A stretch of DNA of 64,000 bases from Cordia subcordata (Eukaryota; Streptophyta; Magnoliopsida; Boraginales; Cordiaceae). The translations under genes were made by a program, and so were the position numbers. Numbering within the stretch: position 1 is the first letter of the stretch; every line of letters starts with the position of its first letter. This document shows positions 12,235-23,200 of this stretch, piece by piece. The notes beneath the pieces are model-generated. The model saw nothing but the letters and a program-made list of their open reading frames with translations, did no database searches and was not told the DNA's origin. Where the stretch lies: contig JAPTOF010000003.1 of the NCBI GenBank assembly GCA_028554755.1, positions 5,975,501-6,039,500 of the forward strand, in the 5' to 3' direction.

Positions 12235-13767
12235 GGATCCTCTAGGAAATGTATTTTAGTTTTTTAGATTTAAATAAAAAAATTTTGGTCATTTCATTAA
12301 AAATATAATTAATGTATTTAAAAAAAGTAATTCCGTTTCTTTCTTTATATTTTCTAATTGTAATCTAACCAAATTCTTTATTTTTCCCTTTTTGTTCTTT
12401 TCCTAATTATAATTTAATCAAATTATAGCATCTTTTTCTTTTTCCCATCATGAATGATGGTGAATTTTTTTTTTTTAAAAACAAGTGATTAATATGAGTG
12501 AAGATGCAGAATTATTTTTAACATTTCAGAGTCTCTCACTATATGAACGGCAATAAATTAATACAAGTGATTCAGCAGAATATTTTTTTTTTTGTCTATA
12601 TCGTCTTTTATTAATAAAACACTATTATGTCTATGTCTCTCTATATTAAAGTCAATTTCTTTTATCGGTATATCAATTGATTCAACCGCAAGTGATTCTC
12701 CATGAGCACTTGAGCATCAAATTAGTTAGTGCTCGAACGTTTGACCAAAAAAAAAAAAAAATTAAACTAGTGTACTTCTCACTAGAATTGTTATTGGTAG
12801 CCTTATCTATGTCCTTTAGTTTTGTCTGCCACCCTTTTGTGTTTGAAGTTTTTTAATGAAATTTAACAGAGTAACTGAAATACCACCGTCTGAAAAAGTT
12901 AATAGTCTTTGTTGAAGTTAAAAATCATTCGATGGTCAAAATAAGATTAATTAAATAATTTAATGATTTTCAAAATAATTTAGTAAAAACTAATTTTTCA
13001 AATAGAATTGGAATTAGGAAGTAACTCAAGTTTTTGAGATTATCTTTGCTAGGAGTAAAGTCTTAAGTTTAAATCCTACGGGAATGTGGGGTTGGGTTTA
13101 AAAAAATAATTAAAAAATTAAAACCTACAAGGTTATATAAAAAAGATGACATATAACTTTTGTTCCATGAGTTTGGATATATAAACAAATTAATTTTAAG
13201 AACTTCGACACTTTATTTGCGTTAGACTTGACAATGTCTCAGTAGAATGAGCAAAATTTACAAAAAATTCACCTGTGTTAACTGTTGCCCTCATGGCCAG
13301 AATTATTGTTGATAATGCGAATGACCTTGTTCTGTACATATATCTTACGTGAAGAAAGAGAACGCACTCATTCACGTTTAATCTTTCTTGCTCTTCTCAC
13401 AATTTGCATCAACAAAAACAAAAATATTGGGAAAAAATTCTAAAGAGATACAAGTCAATGTACCAACAATTCTGCATTTCACTCGTATTAATCACTTTTT
13501 TTTTAAAAAAAAATTCACCATCATTCATGATGAAAAAAAAATTGATATATTTTGATTAGATTGTAATTAGGAAAAGAACAAAAAAGGAAAAGTAGAGATT
13601 TTGGTTAGATTATGATTAAAAAAAATATAAAAATGGAAACATAATTATCTTTTTTTAAATGTATTTATTATATTTTTAATTAAATGGCCAAGATTTTCCT
13701 ATTTAAATCTAAGGGACTAGAATTTACCTCCTAGTCACTCAGAGGCAACTCTACTCGGAGAGGATCC
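12235..13767. mobile_element. Non-autonomous DNA element with long terminal inverted repeats
   Basis: The segment starts GGATCCTCT and ends AGAGGATCC. From each end about 270 bases are inverted copies: 12241-12512 against 13465-13735, sharing TTAGATTTAAAT, AAAAATATAAT, CATCATGAATGATGGTGAA and AGTGATTAATATGAGTGAA. The centre (12515-13465) has no transposase-like frame. The long TIRs suggest a Mutator-like or foldback element, but I see no matching 9-bp target duplication, so the ends and class are provisional. Confidence 0.75.
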
Positions 13768-13924
13768 GGATCTACCACGAGGTGGGTTGAGCTTAGCTTG
13801 GGCCTTATGTTATTATTCATTTGGGCTAGTGAAGTTGCGCACGTTGTTATGGTTGAGTATGGAGTTCCAATAGTGATTACCATTGTCTCCAGCAAAATTC
13901 TTACTTCACACCTTACCTTATATT
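13768..13924. other. Short spacer between two repeats
   Basis: No feature is recognised. The frame 13798-14172 crosses from this spacer into the tandem array of repeat copy B and is not credible as a gene. Confidence 0.5.
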
Positions 13925-14814
13925 TTGAGGATCCTTATTTAGGAAATTATATCATGGTCTTATATCAACATGCTCTTGCAGAGCAACATGCATTTATTGA
14001 ACAATATACGCTACTATTTACGCACAATAAAATTAAAAAAATTCATTATACTTACCTCGCATATATTTGTTCACCACTTCACATTTGTTTGTTAACTGAT
14101 TTTCATACACCAAATATTTATTCATCACTCAATATATATTTGTTTACCACTCATATACACAAAAATACATAAATACGAACATGTTTATTTGTTCACCACT
14201 CTGACACACACAGATACACACAAATACAAACACGATTATTTGTTCACTACTCCGCATATATTTGTTTATCATTTCACATATATTTAATCACTACACTCAC
14301 ACACAATGAAACATAGAAAAATACAAACGTTATTTGTTCACTACTCCTCATATATTTATTCACTACTCTCACACACACAAACACAGACACGTATGCTTGT
14401 TCACTAATCCACTTATTTTTTCACTAAACACACACAAAGACACCTGCATACTCACACATTTGAAGGTGAAGGTGGGCTTTAATGGCGGATGGAGCTTGGA
14501 GCATCCAAATGTCAAGTGAGAGGTTTGATTAGAATCGTAACAAGAAGAGAAATATAGTGATAGTTGTAGTGCTGTGAGAGGATGTCGGAATCTTTGTTGG
14601 CATGAGGAATAAGATGATAATGGTGTTAATGGTGGATCGGCACCTAGGAGGTTTTCTTGGACATGGTGCACATCCTTACAATCGGCTGACTAAGACGAAT
14701 TTTATGGTTGTGTTTGTCCGTCGTGATATGAGTGGTGTCATTGGTGGAGTAAGGAAGAGAAAAAAAGATAAAGGAGAGGAGAGAGAAGAGAGAGAAAGGA
14801 GAGAAAAGAGAAAG
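13925..14814 (-). repeat. TGTTCACTA-array repeat family, copy B, cut by the Sirevirus
   Basis: The reverse complement of this block follows copy A (2471-3290) from the purine-rich end (14755-14814) through GGTTTTCTTGGACATG (14650s) to the tandem array of TTTGTTCACTACT words (14060-14440) and the flank near 13930. The Sirevirus inserted at 14814/14815, so any outer part of this copy would resume at 26252, but I could not align that side. Confidence 0.7.
14810..14814. other. Target-site duplication GAAAG, left
   Basis: GAAAG directly precedes the left LTR, and the same five bases follow the right LTR at 26247-26251. A perfect 5-bp duplication is the normal product of copia integrase and confirms the element boundaries. 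Confidence 0.97.
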
Positions 14815-16125
14815 TGTGGGTGCGAATATCTTAAGAGGGGGGGTGAATTAAGATATAAGTATTAATTTTCGTTTTTAAAAATTCACAGAAAATTTGCAAT
14901 TTCTAACAATCAATATATCAAACACAATGTAATCAAAATAAGCAATTATAAAAAAGGAAGTATAAGGAGAGGAGAAACAAACGATTTAAGGTGGTTCGGC
15001 CAAGCCTACGTCCACCGCCTAAGGATGCTCCTCTTAGGATTTCAAAAACTCCACTAACATGTTTCTTCAAATCTTAGTGAAGCACAAACCAAGTTCTTAC
15101 AATCTCTTTGAAGCCCAACTTCAAAGAACCCAAGAGATTTACTCTTTAGGATTTCCCCACACTTTACAAGCTCTAAAGAATAAATCTTACAAAGTTTATA
15201 GCTCTCAAAGTGTGTGTATTCTCAATAATTAAGAGAAAATTGAATCTGAAATTTTCTTCAAGAAGAAGATGAATAAGCTCTTGAAGCTCAAATATATTGC
15301 AAGAATGGCTCAAAGATGGATTGTATGATAATAAACACTTTAGCACACTTTAATTTGATGTTTAGAAAGTGTATTAAATGAGTATTTAAAGAGATTTGGG
15401 GATTAGGATTTATGGTAGGTGAAGAAGGAGTGATTTTCTCAGCAGAACGGTAATAAACGGCTAGTGCATTTATTCTGACCGTTCACCGATCGGCGGCGGG
15501 TCGTCCGGCTAACCCTTTTCCTTCTCTGACTAGGCCGGACGCCTTAGCTGGTCGACCGGCTAGGAGGTCCGGCTTTTTTCTTCACCTCTCTGTTTTGGCC
15601 GGGCGACCCACCACGGTCAGCCGGTCAGCCGGCTGAGAGGTCCAGCCACTTCAGAATGTGAAGTAAAGCCAGATTTTTGCAAAGATCATTTTAAGTGCAA
15701 TTTTCACAACTCCAAATCATTTTGAATAATTTTGTAAACACATATTGTGAATTGAAACACCCCAAAAACTCATTTTATCTCTATGTGTGCATTCAAATAC
15801 ATTTGTGCACATGTTATTTCAAATGTGCAAGACTTGAAAATTGTTTATATGAATAAGAAAAAGATTTTGAGCCAAGTCCACACAATGTATATAGGCATTT
15901 CACAAAGAGAGCAAGAAGTAAAATAATATCCAGTACCCCTTATGACTTCTCTTCTCCTCCTTATGCCTTCTCTCCTTCTCTTCCTTCAAGTAATTCTTTT
16001 TTGCACATTTTCTCCAATCTTTCATAATCTTAAACTAGATATTATTTCATTTTCACAAGAAGCTATTTAGTAAAATAATGTATATATTTTCATCATCAAA
16101 ATCAATAATGAATATTTAGCTAACA
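14815..16125 (-). repeat. Sirevirus 3' LTR (left copy), 1311 bp
   Basis: On the plus strand it begins TGTGGGTGCG and ends TTAGCTAACA, so it has the TG...CA ends of an LTR. It matches 24929-26246 over its whole length. The GC-rich part near 15470-15655 has diverged most and carries CCGGTCGACCGG-like palindromes. Confidence 0.96.
15473..15655. repeat. GC-rich palindromic motif cluster in the left LTR
   Basis: Clustered CCGGC/GCCGG words, including GGTCGACCGGCT and GTCAGCCGGTCAGCCGGC, stand out in an AT-rich LTR. Similar clusters occur at 25600-25770, 18365-18535 and 19795-19935. Sirevirus non-coding regions are known for conserved palindromic motifs; a regulatory role here is an inference. Confidence 0.7.
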
Positions 16126-16146
16126 ATCTCCCCCTTTTTGATGATG
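16126..16146 (-). other. Primary polypurine tract of the Sirevirus
   Basis: On the minus strand the sequence ATCATCAAAAAGGGGGAGAT lies directly against the 3' LTR start TGTTAGC. This is the expected position and composition of the plus-strand primer. Confidence 0.92.
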
Positions 16147-16171
16147 ACAAAATTTTAAGATATGAGACAAA

Positions 16172-16466
16172 AGTACTCCCCCTTAATATATATATTCCTT
16201 TAAAAAGTGAATTTTTAGGAAAATGCAAATTTAAACTCATTTGCAAAGATGTGCAAATAGCCATAGTGCAAATAGCCATATTCAAACAAGTAAACATATC
16301 AACAGCCAACAAGGCATAAGTATACCATTCACCAAAACATATATCACCAAAGCATAAATACCATACCATAGTTTCATAAGTATACCTTTCACCAAAGCAT
16401 ATATCACCAAAGCATAAATACTACACCATACTTACCATACTTCTCCCCCTTTGGCATCATCAAAAT
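16172..16466 (-). other. Additional polypurine-tract copies
   Basis: Further purine runs upstream of the main tract: AAGGGGGAGTAC at about 16183-16172, and GATGATGCCAAAGGGGGAGA at about 16461-16442. The second keeps the GATGATG lead-in of the main tract. Multiplied tracts are a Sirevirus hallmark. A CATATATCACCAAAGCATAAATA word also repeats between them (about 16338-16420). Confidence 0.8.
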
Positions 16467-16595
16467 CAATATAAAGGCAAGAAAAGAAATGTATAAAAGA
16501 AATAACTTGTTAACCAAAGTCAAAAATGTAAAAGTCAACTAAAGCTAAAAATTGTTTTCAAGTGAAATGAAAAATATTTTTCTAAAAGAAGAAAA

Positions 16596-17193
16596 TTAAG
16601 GCGCGCGACCATGGTGATCCCCGAAGTATTCCCTCATGTCTGATCTCATAGAAGCCACTTCTGAATCAATATGTTCCTTCCAAGCAGTGAGCTTGTCCCA
16701 TTGGCTTGTCATGGTAGCCCTTATTTCACCCATACCAATGTTTAACGCCTGCAACTGGGACAGAATCTGAGCCATCATAGAAGGGTCTTCCTATTGACCC
16801 ATCGAACTAGAACCAGTACCACGACGAAGTTCTCTTTGGCGTTGCTCATCAATGTGTACTTGTTCCCTAGATTCTCTCATTACTCGCCTAAGAGTTGCTT
16901 CCTTAGTATTTTCCTCTTCTTCAGAGGTACTAACAACCATGGGTGTTGTTCCTGGTATGCCTATGTCGGGATTACCCTCAATTTTCGGCCCTTCATCTTC
17001 TTCAAAGGTGATGTCTACCCCGCCAAGTATATCTTCAAGGTTTTGTGCAGTGGTGCCAAATACAGGGTCGGTGAAAATAGTGCCCTTCTTAGTCCTATTC
17101 TTAATTGCAGCTTGAGTGCTTTGGACCAAACTTTTGAGGGTCTCTCTATTTATGGGCTCCATATTGTACCAGTAAATGCCCATGAAGTTCATA
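16596..17193 (-). pseudogene. Extra 3' ORF of the Sirevirus, C-terminal part
   Basis: This is the downstream part of the ORF that starts at 19588, cut off by the solo LTR. It has an acidic stretch (EEDEGPKIEG), a charged Arg/Glu/Gln-rich helix and a likely coiled coil. One TAG at 16793-16791 interrupts it, and it ends at 16596. No hydrophobic membrane segment is visible, so nothing here supports an envelope-like function by itself. Confidence 0.75.
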
Positions 17194-17198
17194 TACAA
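17194..17198. other. Target-site duplication TACAA of the solo LTR, left
   Basis: TACAA precedes TGATACCGC at 17199 and is repeated at 18798-18802, just after the terminal ATCA. It is a perfect 5-bp duplication. Confidence 0.95.
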
Positions 17199-17589
17199 TG
17201 ATACCGCTATTTAAGCACAAGCCTTAATAGCCCGCAAGCGCACGGGACATGTGTAGTACAATGCGTGCAAGTGCGGGGTCGAATCCACAGGGAGGCTACC
17301 TTAGTTTAGTCTCTATGTGCTCGGGTGCCTTAAACTAGCCACGTGTGTGTGTACTTACTTTAGGATGGAAGGGAGCTCGGAAAAAGGAAAATAAAAACTA
17401 ATATATGGAGGAACTTAAAGGAGCCAAATTAAGGAAGGAAACACTAATAAAGAAGAAGGGGACCTAGGGCGATTGCATTGCAACAAGACTTGGGCTATGA
17501 TAACAGATGAGGTCTATCTAGGGCTCGGGATTTCTATTGTCGCTGTGTTGATCGGGGGCTCTCTTAACCAATACTAGTGGTTCAACCCG

Positions 17590-17850
17590 TTAGCTGGATT
17601 TAAAGCTAAGGGCCAATCCCTCCTAGCCTACGCAATCCGTGCTTAGAACTTATCCTCTTGGCTGGATTTAAAGCCAAGGACTAGCACCTAAACACTACGT
17701 GACATTAAAGCTCAATTAACCAACACTAACGTGGGTGAGGGATACTCTAGTCTAGGTTAACTTATCCACTTGGCTGGATTTAAAGCCAAGGACTAGTACC
17801 TAAACTCGACTAAGCATAGCATGTAACCTATTAGCTGGATTTAAAGCTAA
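17590..17850. other. Four hairpins with one loop and covarying stems
   Basis: The loop TGGATTTAAA is repeated exactly four times, each flanked by a perfect stem: TTAGC/GCTAA at 17590-17609 and 17831-17850, and CTTGGC/GCCAAG at 17657-17678 and 17769-17790. The stem change A-T to G-C is compensated on both sides. The sequences between hairpins are also loosely related (GGACTAG(C/T)ACCTAAAC after the second and third). Confidence 0.85.
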
Positions 17851-18364
17851 AGCCTACTCTACTAAGCAAAGCCACGAGATTAAGCACAATCACATCACCC
17901 ATATAAGTAGATAAGAGCATTTGAAGCATAAATAACACATGCATATTCACTTAGGCATTTTAACAAACACATAGACATGTTTGATTTCCAATACATAGAC
18001 ATATTGAATCATGCCATAAATTTATGTAAATAAACATGTATTAAGAGCCAAAGATCTACACAAATCCATTATTCAAAGCCCTAATCTAATATACAACAAC
18101 AATCAACCCTAAATCTAGCCTGATCTAGCAACATATTTACAAGAAATAGAGAAAGAACAAGAAGAACTTCCCTAAATTCTTGCTTCTAAATCCGTACAAA
18201 TACTTCAAATCTTTGTTTAATGCTTCAATCCTAGCTTGGTGTGGGGTTTAGATGGTGGTTTAGGGTGTTTTGTGAAGTGGGCAAAGGGTTAGGGTTTATT
18301 AGGATTTAAGAAATAAAAGTTCTTCTCTTGAAAATGAGCTGAAACGAGCGTTTTATGGATTTCT

Positions 18365-18535
18365 TCGGCGCACAGCCGGTCGATGTAGCCGGTCGACCGG
18401 CTCCTCTTTCGACCGGCTTCAATCATGATGCTCTCTGGACTGGCCGGTCGACCTAGTCGGTCGACCGGCTTCAATCTTTTATTCTCTGGAGCGGCCGGTC
18501 GACCTAGGCTCTTCTTCTAAGTCGACCGGCTGGAT
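18365..18535. repeat. GGTCGACCGGC palindrome cluster in the solo LTR
   Basis: At least six occurrences of GTCGACCGGC or its complement within 170 bases, including GCCGGTCGACCGGC and CGGCCGGTCGACCT. They are separated by similar spacers such as TTCAATC and CTCTGGA. The same word is in the Sirevirus LTRs and internal region. Confidence 0.85.
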
Positions 18536-18802
18536 CAAAATGATCTCTTCTTTATTTCTTTTCTTTCGGTCTTCATCCGTTAGCTCATTTCTTCCTCGCA
18601 TAAGCTTGAACCCTTCCAAAACACTCCTAAAACATGGAATATAACACTTAGTATAGTATTTATGCACCTAAATACATTATGTACAAATATTAACAAATAT
18701 GCACAAACTTTATACTAAGCGCACTCAATTATACTCTAAACACCCTTAAATGTGCATGCAAAAACTAGATGCAAACATGCACAAATGACACACATCATAC
18801 AA

Positions 18803-19588
18803 CATATCAAAATTCCAAACAAACTCTTTATACGGAGCATCTAAAGATATGTTGAAATGAGAGAAAATATGCATTAAGGCCATACCATAACCAAGAGTAG
18901 TCATTTTTCCTCCACCCTTTCCACTAATATGTAACAGATGTTGAAGGATTAAGAAAGGTAGAGCTATCTCCTTTTTCTCCCTAAGGCTATAATATATATA
19001 AGCATCCATGACTGGAATTTTTCCATCATTGATATTTCTAGAGAGAATAACTTCACTCATGATTTTAAGAGCAAGTCTTGTATTAACATCAACATCTTTC
19101 AACAATGAAAGAATTGAATTTGGATCCTTAAGTCCTACTTTCTCCCACATATATTTTATGACTTCGCCCGGGGTGTCAATTCCCTTAATTCCTTCTAGCC
19201 ATCCTTGACTATTGTAGTGGCCGTCCCCACCAACAGGTATATTAAATATTTCATGTAAGGTTTCCTCCTTAAGTACAAAATTTACCCCACAGACGGTAGA
19301 TGATAATTCAAGATTTGGACTTCTACGATGTACTACAAGATTTTCATAAAATTCAATAACTAACTTATCTTGCACATCACAATGGAGATGTATGAACGTA
19401 GACCATCTATCAAATAACGGCAACATATTGGTGCCAGCAAAGTCAGAGTCCACAATATATTTACTGTATAATATTGAGTACTTGCCTTGAATCTTGGATA
19501 CCGGAGGTGGTGGTGGTGGTGGAGATTGTGTTCTTTGCCTTTTCCCTTTTTTTCCACGAGCTTGACTTTTTCCTTTCGGATTCACCAT
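18803..19588 (-). pseudogene. Extra 3' ORF of the Sirevirus, N-terminal part
   Basis: The frame opens at 19651; the likely start is MVNPKGKS at 19588. It has a basic Lys/Arg-rich N-terminus, a run of eight or so prolines, then a globular region with FYENLVVHRR, STVCGVNFVLKEETLHEIFNIP and DMLYD. This pattern resembles the putative plant transposon protein domain found in retroelement accessory ORFs. The ORF sits between pol and the 3' LTR, where Sireviruses carry their so-called env-like gene. The solo LTR cuts it after DMLYD. No signal peptide or membrane segment is seen; function unknown. Confidence 0.75.
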
Positions 19589-19651
19589 AATTTCGTGTTG
19601 TTTTTGCAAAACTAATCGGTAAAAACTTAGTTTTTTGAAGTGGGTAAGCAA

Positions 19652-19995
19652 ATTATAGGAAGAATTTTGGAAGAAAACGGTTGAAGATTGAAGAATTTGA
19701 GATGGGTTTTAAAGAAATTTTACTAGGGTTTAGAGAATTTGAATGAATGTAGTGAATTTGGGGTGAAAATCCCCAAATTTTAACCCTGTCCGCGTTCAGT
19801 TGGTTGACCGGTTGGTCGCGGGGGGTTGACCGACTAGGTCGATCGGCCGGATCAGAGAGCATATTAAAAAGTTATGTTTTAGCTGGACACCTAAGGCCCT
19901 AGTCGGTCGACCGGCTTGGTCGGCCGGCTGGGTTAGAAGTTGCATACATTTCTTAGTTTTCATACCCAAGCCACATAAACACAGATATATGCCAT
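19652..19995. other. Sirevirus spacer between RNase H and the extra ORF, with palindromes
   Basis: Non-coding. Two GC-rich palindrome clusters lie at about 19795-19850 and 19895-19935, with GGTCGACCGGCTTGG and CGGCCGGCTGGG, matching the LTR clusters. Confidence 0.7.
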
Positions 19996-21390
19996 TTAAC
20001 CACATTTTATCATTTTATTTTCTCTCATAATCTTGCAAAATTGATCCTCATGCAAAGGTTTGGTGAAAATATCAGCAACTTGATGCAAAGTATCAACAAA
20101 TTCAAGTATTATATCATCTTTTTGTACATGATCTCTAATGAAATGGTGCCTAATCTCGATATGCTTAGTTCTTGAATGTTGAATTGGGTTTTTAGTGAGA
20201 TTAATTGCACTAGTATTATCACAATATATAGGAACATGATTATACTTCAATCTATAATCAAGTAAATTTTGTTTTATCCACAAAATTTAAGCCACACAAC
20301 TACCAGTTGCAATATATTCAGCTTCGGTAGTAGAAATAGAAACACTATTTTGTTTCCTACAAGACCAAGATGCTAAGGAATGTCCTAGGAATTGGCATTT
20401 TCCACTAGTGCTCTTACGATCTATTTTGCAACCAACATAGTCAGCATCAGAAAAACCATATAGATCAAATGACGTTCCTTTTGCATACCAAAGTCTTAGA
20501 TTAATTATTCCTTTAAGATATCTAATGATTCTTTTTAAAGCTGTTAAGTGAGTTTCCTTAGGATTAGATTGAAATCTAGCACATAAGCACACTGCAAACA
20601 TGATATCAGGTCTAGAGGTAGTTAAATATAATAGGCTACTGATCATACCTTTATATTTCTTCTCGTCTACTGATTTACCCTTCTCATTCTTGTCTAGTTT
20701 TGTTGAAGGGCTCATGGGAGTTCCAATCTCCTTTGCATCTTCAAGTCCAAATTTCTTGATAATTTCCTTGGTGTATTTGGCTTGATTTATGAAGATCCCT
20801 TCTTTTGCTTGTTTGATTTGTAGTCCAAGGAAGAGGGTTAATTATCCCATCATGCTCATCTCGAACTCCTTGTGCATACACTTTGAAAAATTCTCACATA
20901 AAGAAATATTAGTAGCACCAAAAATTATATCATCCACATAGATTTGGACAAGTAGAATGTCATTGTCTTTTCTTTTGATAAATAGGGTTGAATCAAGTTT
21001 TCTTCTTTCAAAATTGTTTTCTATCAGAAATCCACTAAGTCTTTCATACCAAGCTCTAGGAGCTTGCTTTAAACCATATAACGCCTTTTCTAGTTTAAAA
21101 ACATGATTAGGAAAACAAGAATCTTCAAAACCGGGGGGTTGTTCAACATAAACTTCTTCTTCAATAAATTCATTTAAAAATACACTTTTCACATCCATTT
21201 GATAAAGCTTAAAGTCCATGTGATATGCAAATGCAAGTAACATACGAATGGATTCAAATCTAGCTACAGAAGCATAGGTTTCATCATAATCAATTCCTTC
21301 TTTTTGATTGTATCCTTGTGCAACTAGTCTAGCCTTATTCCCAGTCACTATTCTAGCTTCATCTAGTTTGTTTCTGAATACCCATTTAGT
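19996..21390 (-). pseudogene. pol: Sirevirus reverse transcriptase and RNase H
   Basis: One frame from 21390 to 19996 interrupted by TAA at 20844-20842 and TAA at 20289-20287. RT motifs: ARLVAQGYNQ, QMDVKSVFLNEF, FKLEKALYGLKQAPRAWY and the catalytic YVDD near 20935. RNase H follows with DADYVG, TEAEY, CDNTSA and the terminal KHIEIRHHFIRD and VADIFTKPL blocks. These match Ty1/copia RT-RH closely. The stops fall where the family normally has Glu and Gln. The catalytic residues are kept but the enzyme cannot be made whole. Confidence 0.93.
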
Positions 21391-23200
21391 TCATATTATC
21401 GGTCTATCTTTAGGCCTTTCAACTAGCTTCCATACTTTATTTCTCTCAAATTGATTAAGTTCTTTTTGCATGGCAATTATCCAATTTTCATCAAGTAGAG
21501 CTTCTTTTACATTTTTGGGTTCTATATGAGAGATAAATGCATGATGCTCACAAAAAGTACTAATATTACGCCTAGTTCTTACACCTTCATTTGGATCACC
21601 GAGAACGAGATCTTGAGGATGGTTTCTTACGAACTTCCAACTTTTTGGTAGGTCTTCATGAGGTTTTTTTGTTTCTGCATCTTTGTTTGAGCATTGTTTG
21701 ATATCCTCATTTGCTTGAGACCTCTTTTCTTCTTCTTCTTGCTTTGTTGGTTTTTCTTTGTGTTTAGGAGTTGAATCTTCAAGCGTTATCTTTTCCAAGA
21801 GATAACCTACATCATCAATTTTCTTTCTCGGCTCAAATGGATTAGTCTCATCAAATGTAACATGTATTGACTCTTCCACAACAAGAGTTCTTTTATTATA
21901 TACCCTATATGCTTTGCTCTTTGTGGAATAACCTAAGAATATTCCTTCATCAGATTTAGCATCAAATTTTCTTAAGTGGTCCTTAGTATTTAGGATAAAG
22001 CATTTACAACCAAATACCTTGAAGTATGATATTTTAGGTGTTTTACGATGCCATAGTTCATATAGAGTTTTGTTTATGATAGGTCTAATCAATACTCTAT
22101 TTTGCACATAGCATGCAGTATTTATGGCTTCACTCCAAAAATATGTTGGCAAGTTGTGTTCTTTTAGCATAGTTCTTGCCATTTCTTGTAATGTACAATT
22201 CTTTCTCTCTACTACCCCATTTTGTTGAGGAGTACGAGGGGCTAAAAAGTTATGCTCAATGCCATGTTCATCACAAAAGTTCATGAAAGGGGTATTCACA
22301 TATTCGGTGCCATTATCACTACAGATGCAAGTTATAAAATAGCCTTTCTCATTTTGTACTTTTCTACACAATCTTGCAAATTCATTGAAGGCATCATTTT
22401 TATGTGCAAGAAACATGACTCATGTAAATCTAGTGTAATCATCAACTACAACAAATGTATACCTAGATCCTCCTAAGCTTGCCACATCAATAGGTCCAAA
22501 CAAATCCATATGTAATAGTTGTAATGCTCTATTTGTTGAAACTTTATTTAAGGATTTGAAGGAAGTCTTCTGTTGTTTTCCCAATTGGCAAGCATCACAA
22601 ATTTTATCTTTTTCAAAGTTTAGCTTTGGTATGTCTCTAACTAGATCATGCTTTGACAAATCATTCAATAAGCTCATGCTAGTATGTCCTAATCTTCTAT
22701 GCCATAACCAAGCATTATCATGCACAACGGATAAACATTTAACACGTTGACATATAAGTTGATCAATTTCAATAGTGTAAACATTTTCATTTCTCTGAGC
22801 TACAAATAATATATTATCATTTCCACATTCATACACAAGGCATTTAGAAGATTGAAAAACAACTTTATCACGTTTGTCACATAATTGGCTAATGCTAAGT
22901 AGATTAAATTTTAGACCCTCTACTAGTAGGACATTGTGTATAGCAAGAGAGTTTTCGTTACCAATGCTTCCTTTTCCAATAATTTTTCCTTTGCCATTGT
23001 CTCCAAAGGTAACGTCTCCTCCTTTTGTCCTTTTTAATTTGTAGAAAAGCGAAGAGTTCCTCGTCATGTGCTTGGAATATCCACTATCCAAGATCCATTT
23101 TAGTTTGCTTGAATTGCTTTTATTGCATACATACACACATGAAATTCAAATGCAATTCTTTATTTTGGGGTCCTCAACACTTTGGGTCCTTAGCGTTAGT
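21391..23200 (-). pseudogene. pol: Sirevirus protease and integrase
   Basis: Frame from about 23200 to 21391, shifted relative to gag. The aspartic protease motif WILDSGYSKHM lies near 23090. The integrase zinc site WHRRLGH...CDAC is at about 22710-22580, followed by the core with HMDLFGP, SDNGTEY (near 22320) and GVVERKN, giving the D,D(35)E set. Stops: TGA at 23148-23146, TGA at 22422-22420 and TGA at 21393-21391. The first two sit where Trp is usual, so they look like TGG to TGA transitions. Confidence 0.92.

Larger units (their letters stand above)
17199..18797. mobile_element. Nested solo LTR, 1599 bp, inside the Sirevirus 3' ORF
   Basis: The insert starts TGATACC and ends CACATCA, is flanked by TACAA on both sides, and interrupts the extra ORF. 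It has no internal duplication of its ends and no retrotransposon gene, which fits a solo LTR left by recombination. Taking out the insert plus one duplication (1604 bp) puts the two ORF halves in the same frame. Contents include GGGTCGAATCCACAGGGAGG near 17278, four matching hairpins (17590-17850) and a GC-rich palindrome cluster (18365-18535). Its parent family is uncertain; the end sequences resemble Ty3/gypsy LTRs. Confidence 0.92.

Noticed and set aside
13798..14172. A 124-residue plus-strand frame
   Set aside because: Its second half is translated from the TTTGTTCACTACT tandem array, and its first half has no recognisable motif.
18289..18667. Minus frames within the solo LTR (MHKYYTKCYIP... 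and MKPVDRLGRP...)
   Set aside because: They are LTR sequence; the Arg/Pro-rich parts come from the GC-rich palindromes.
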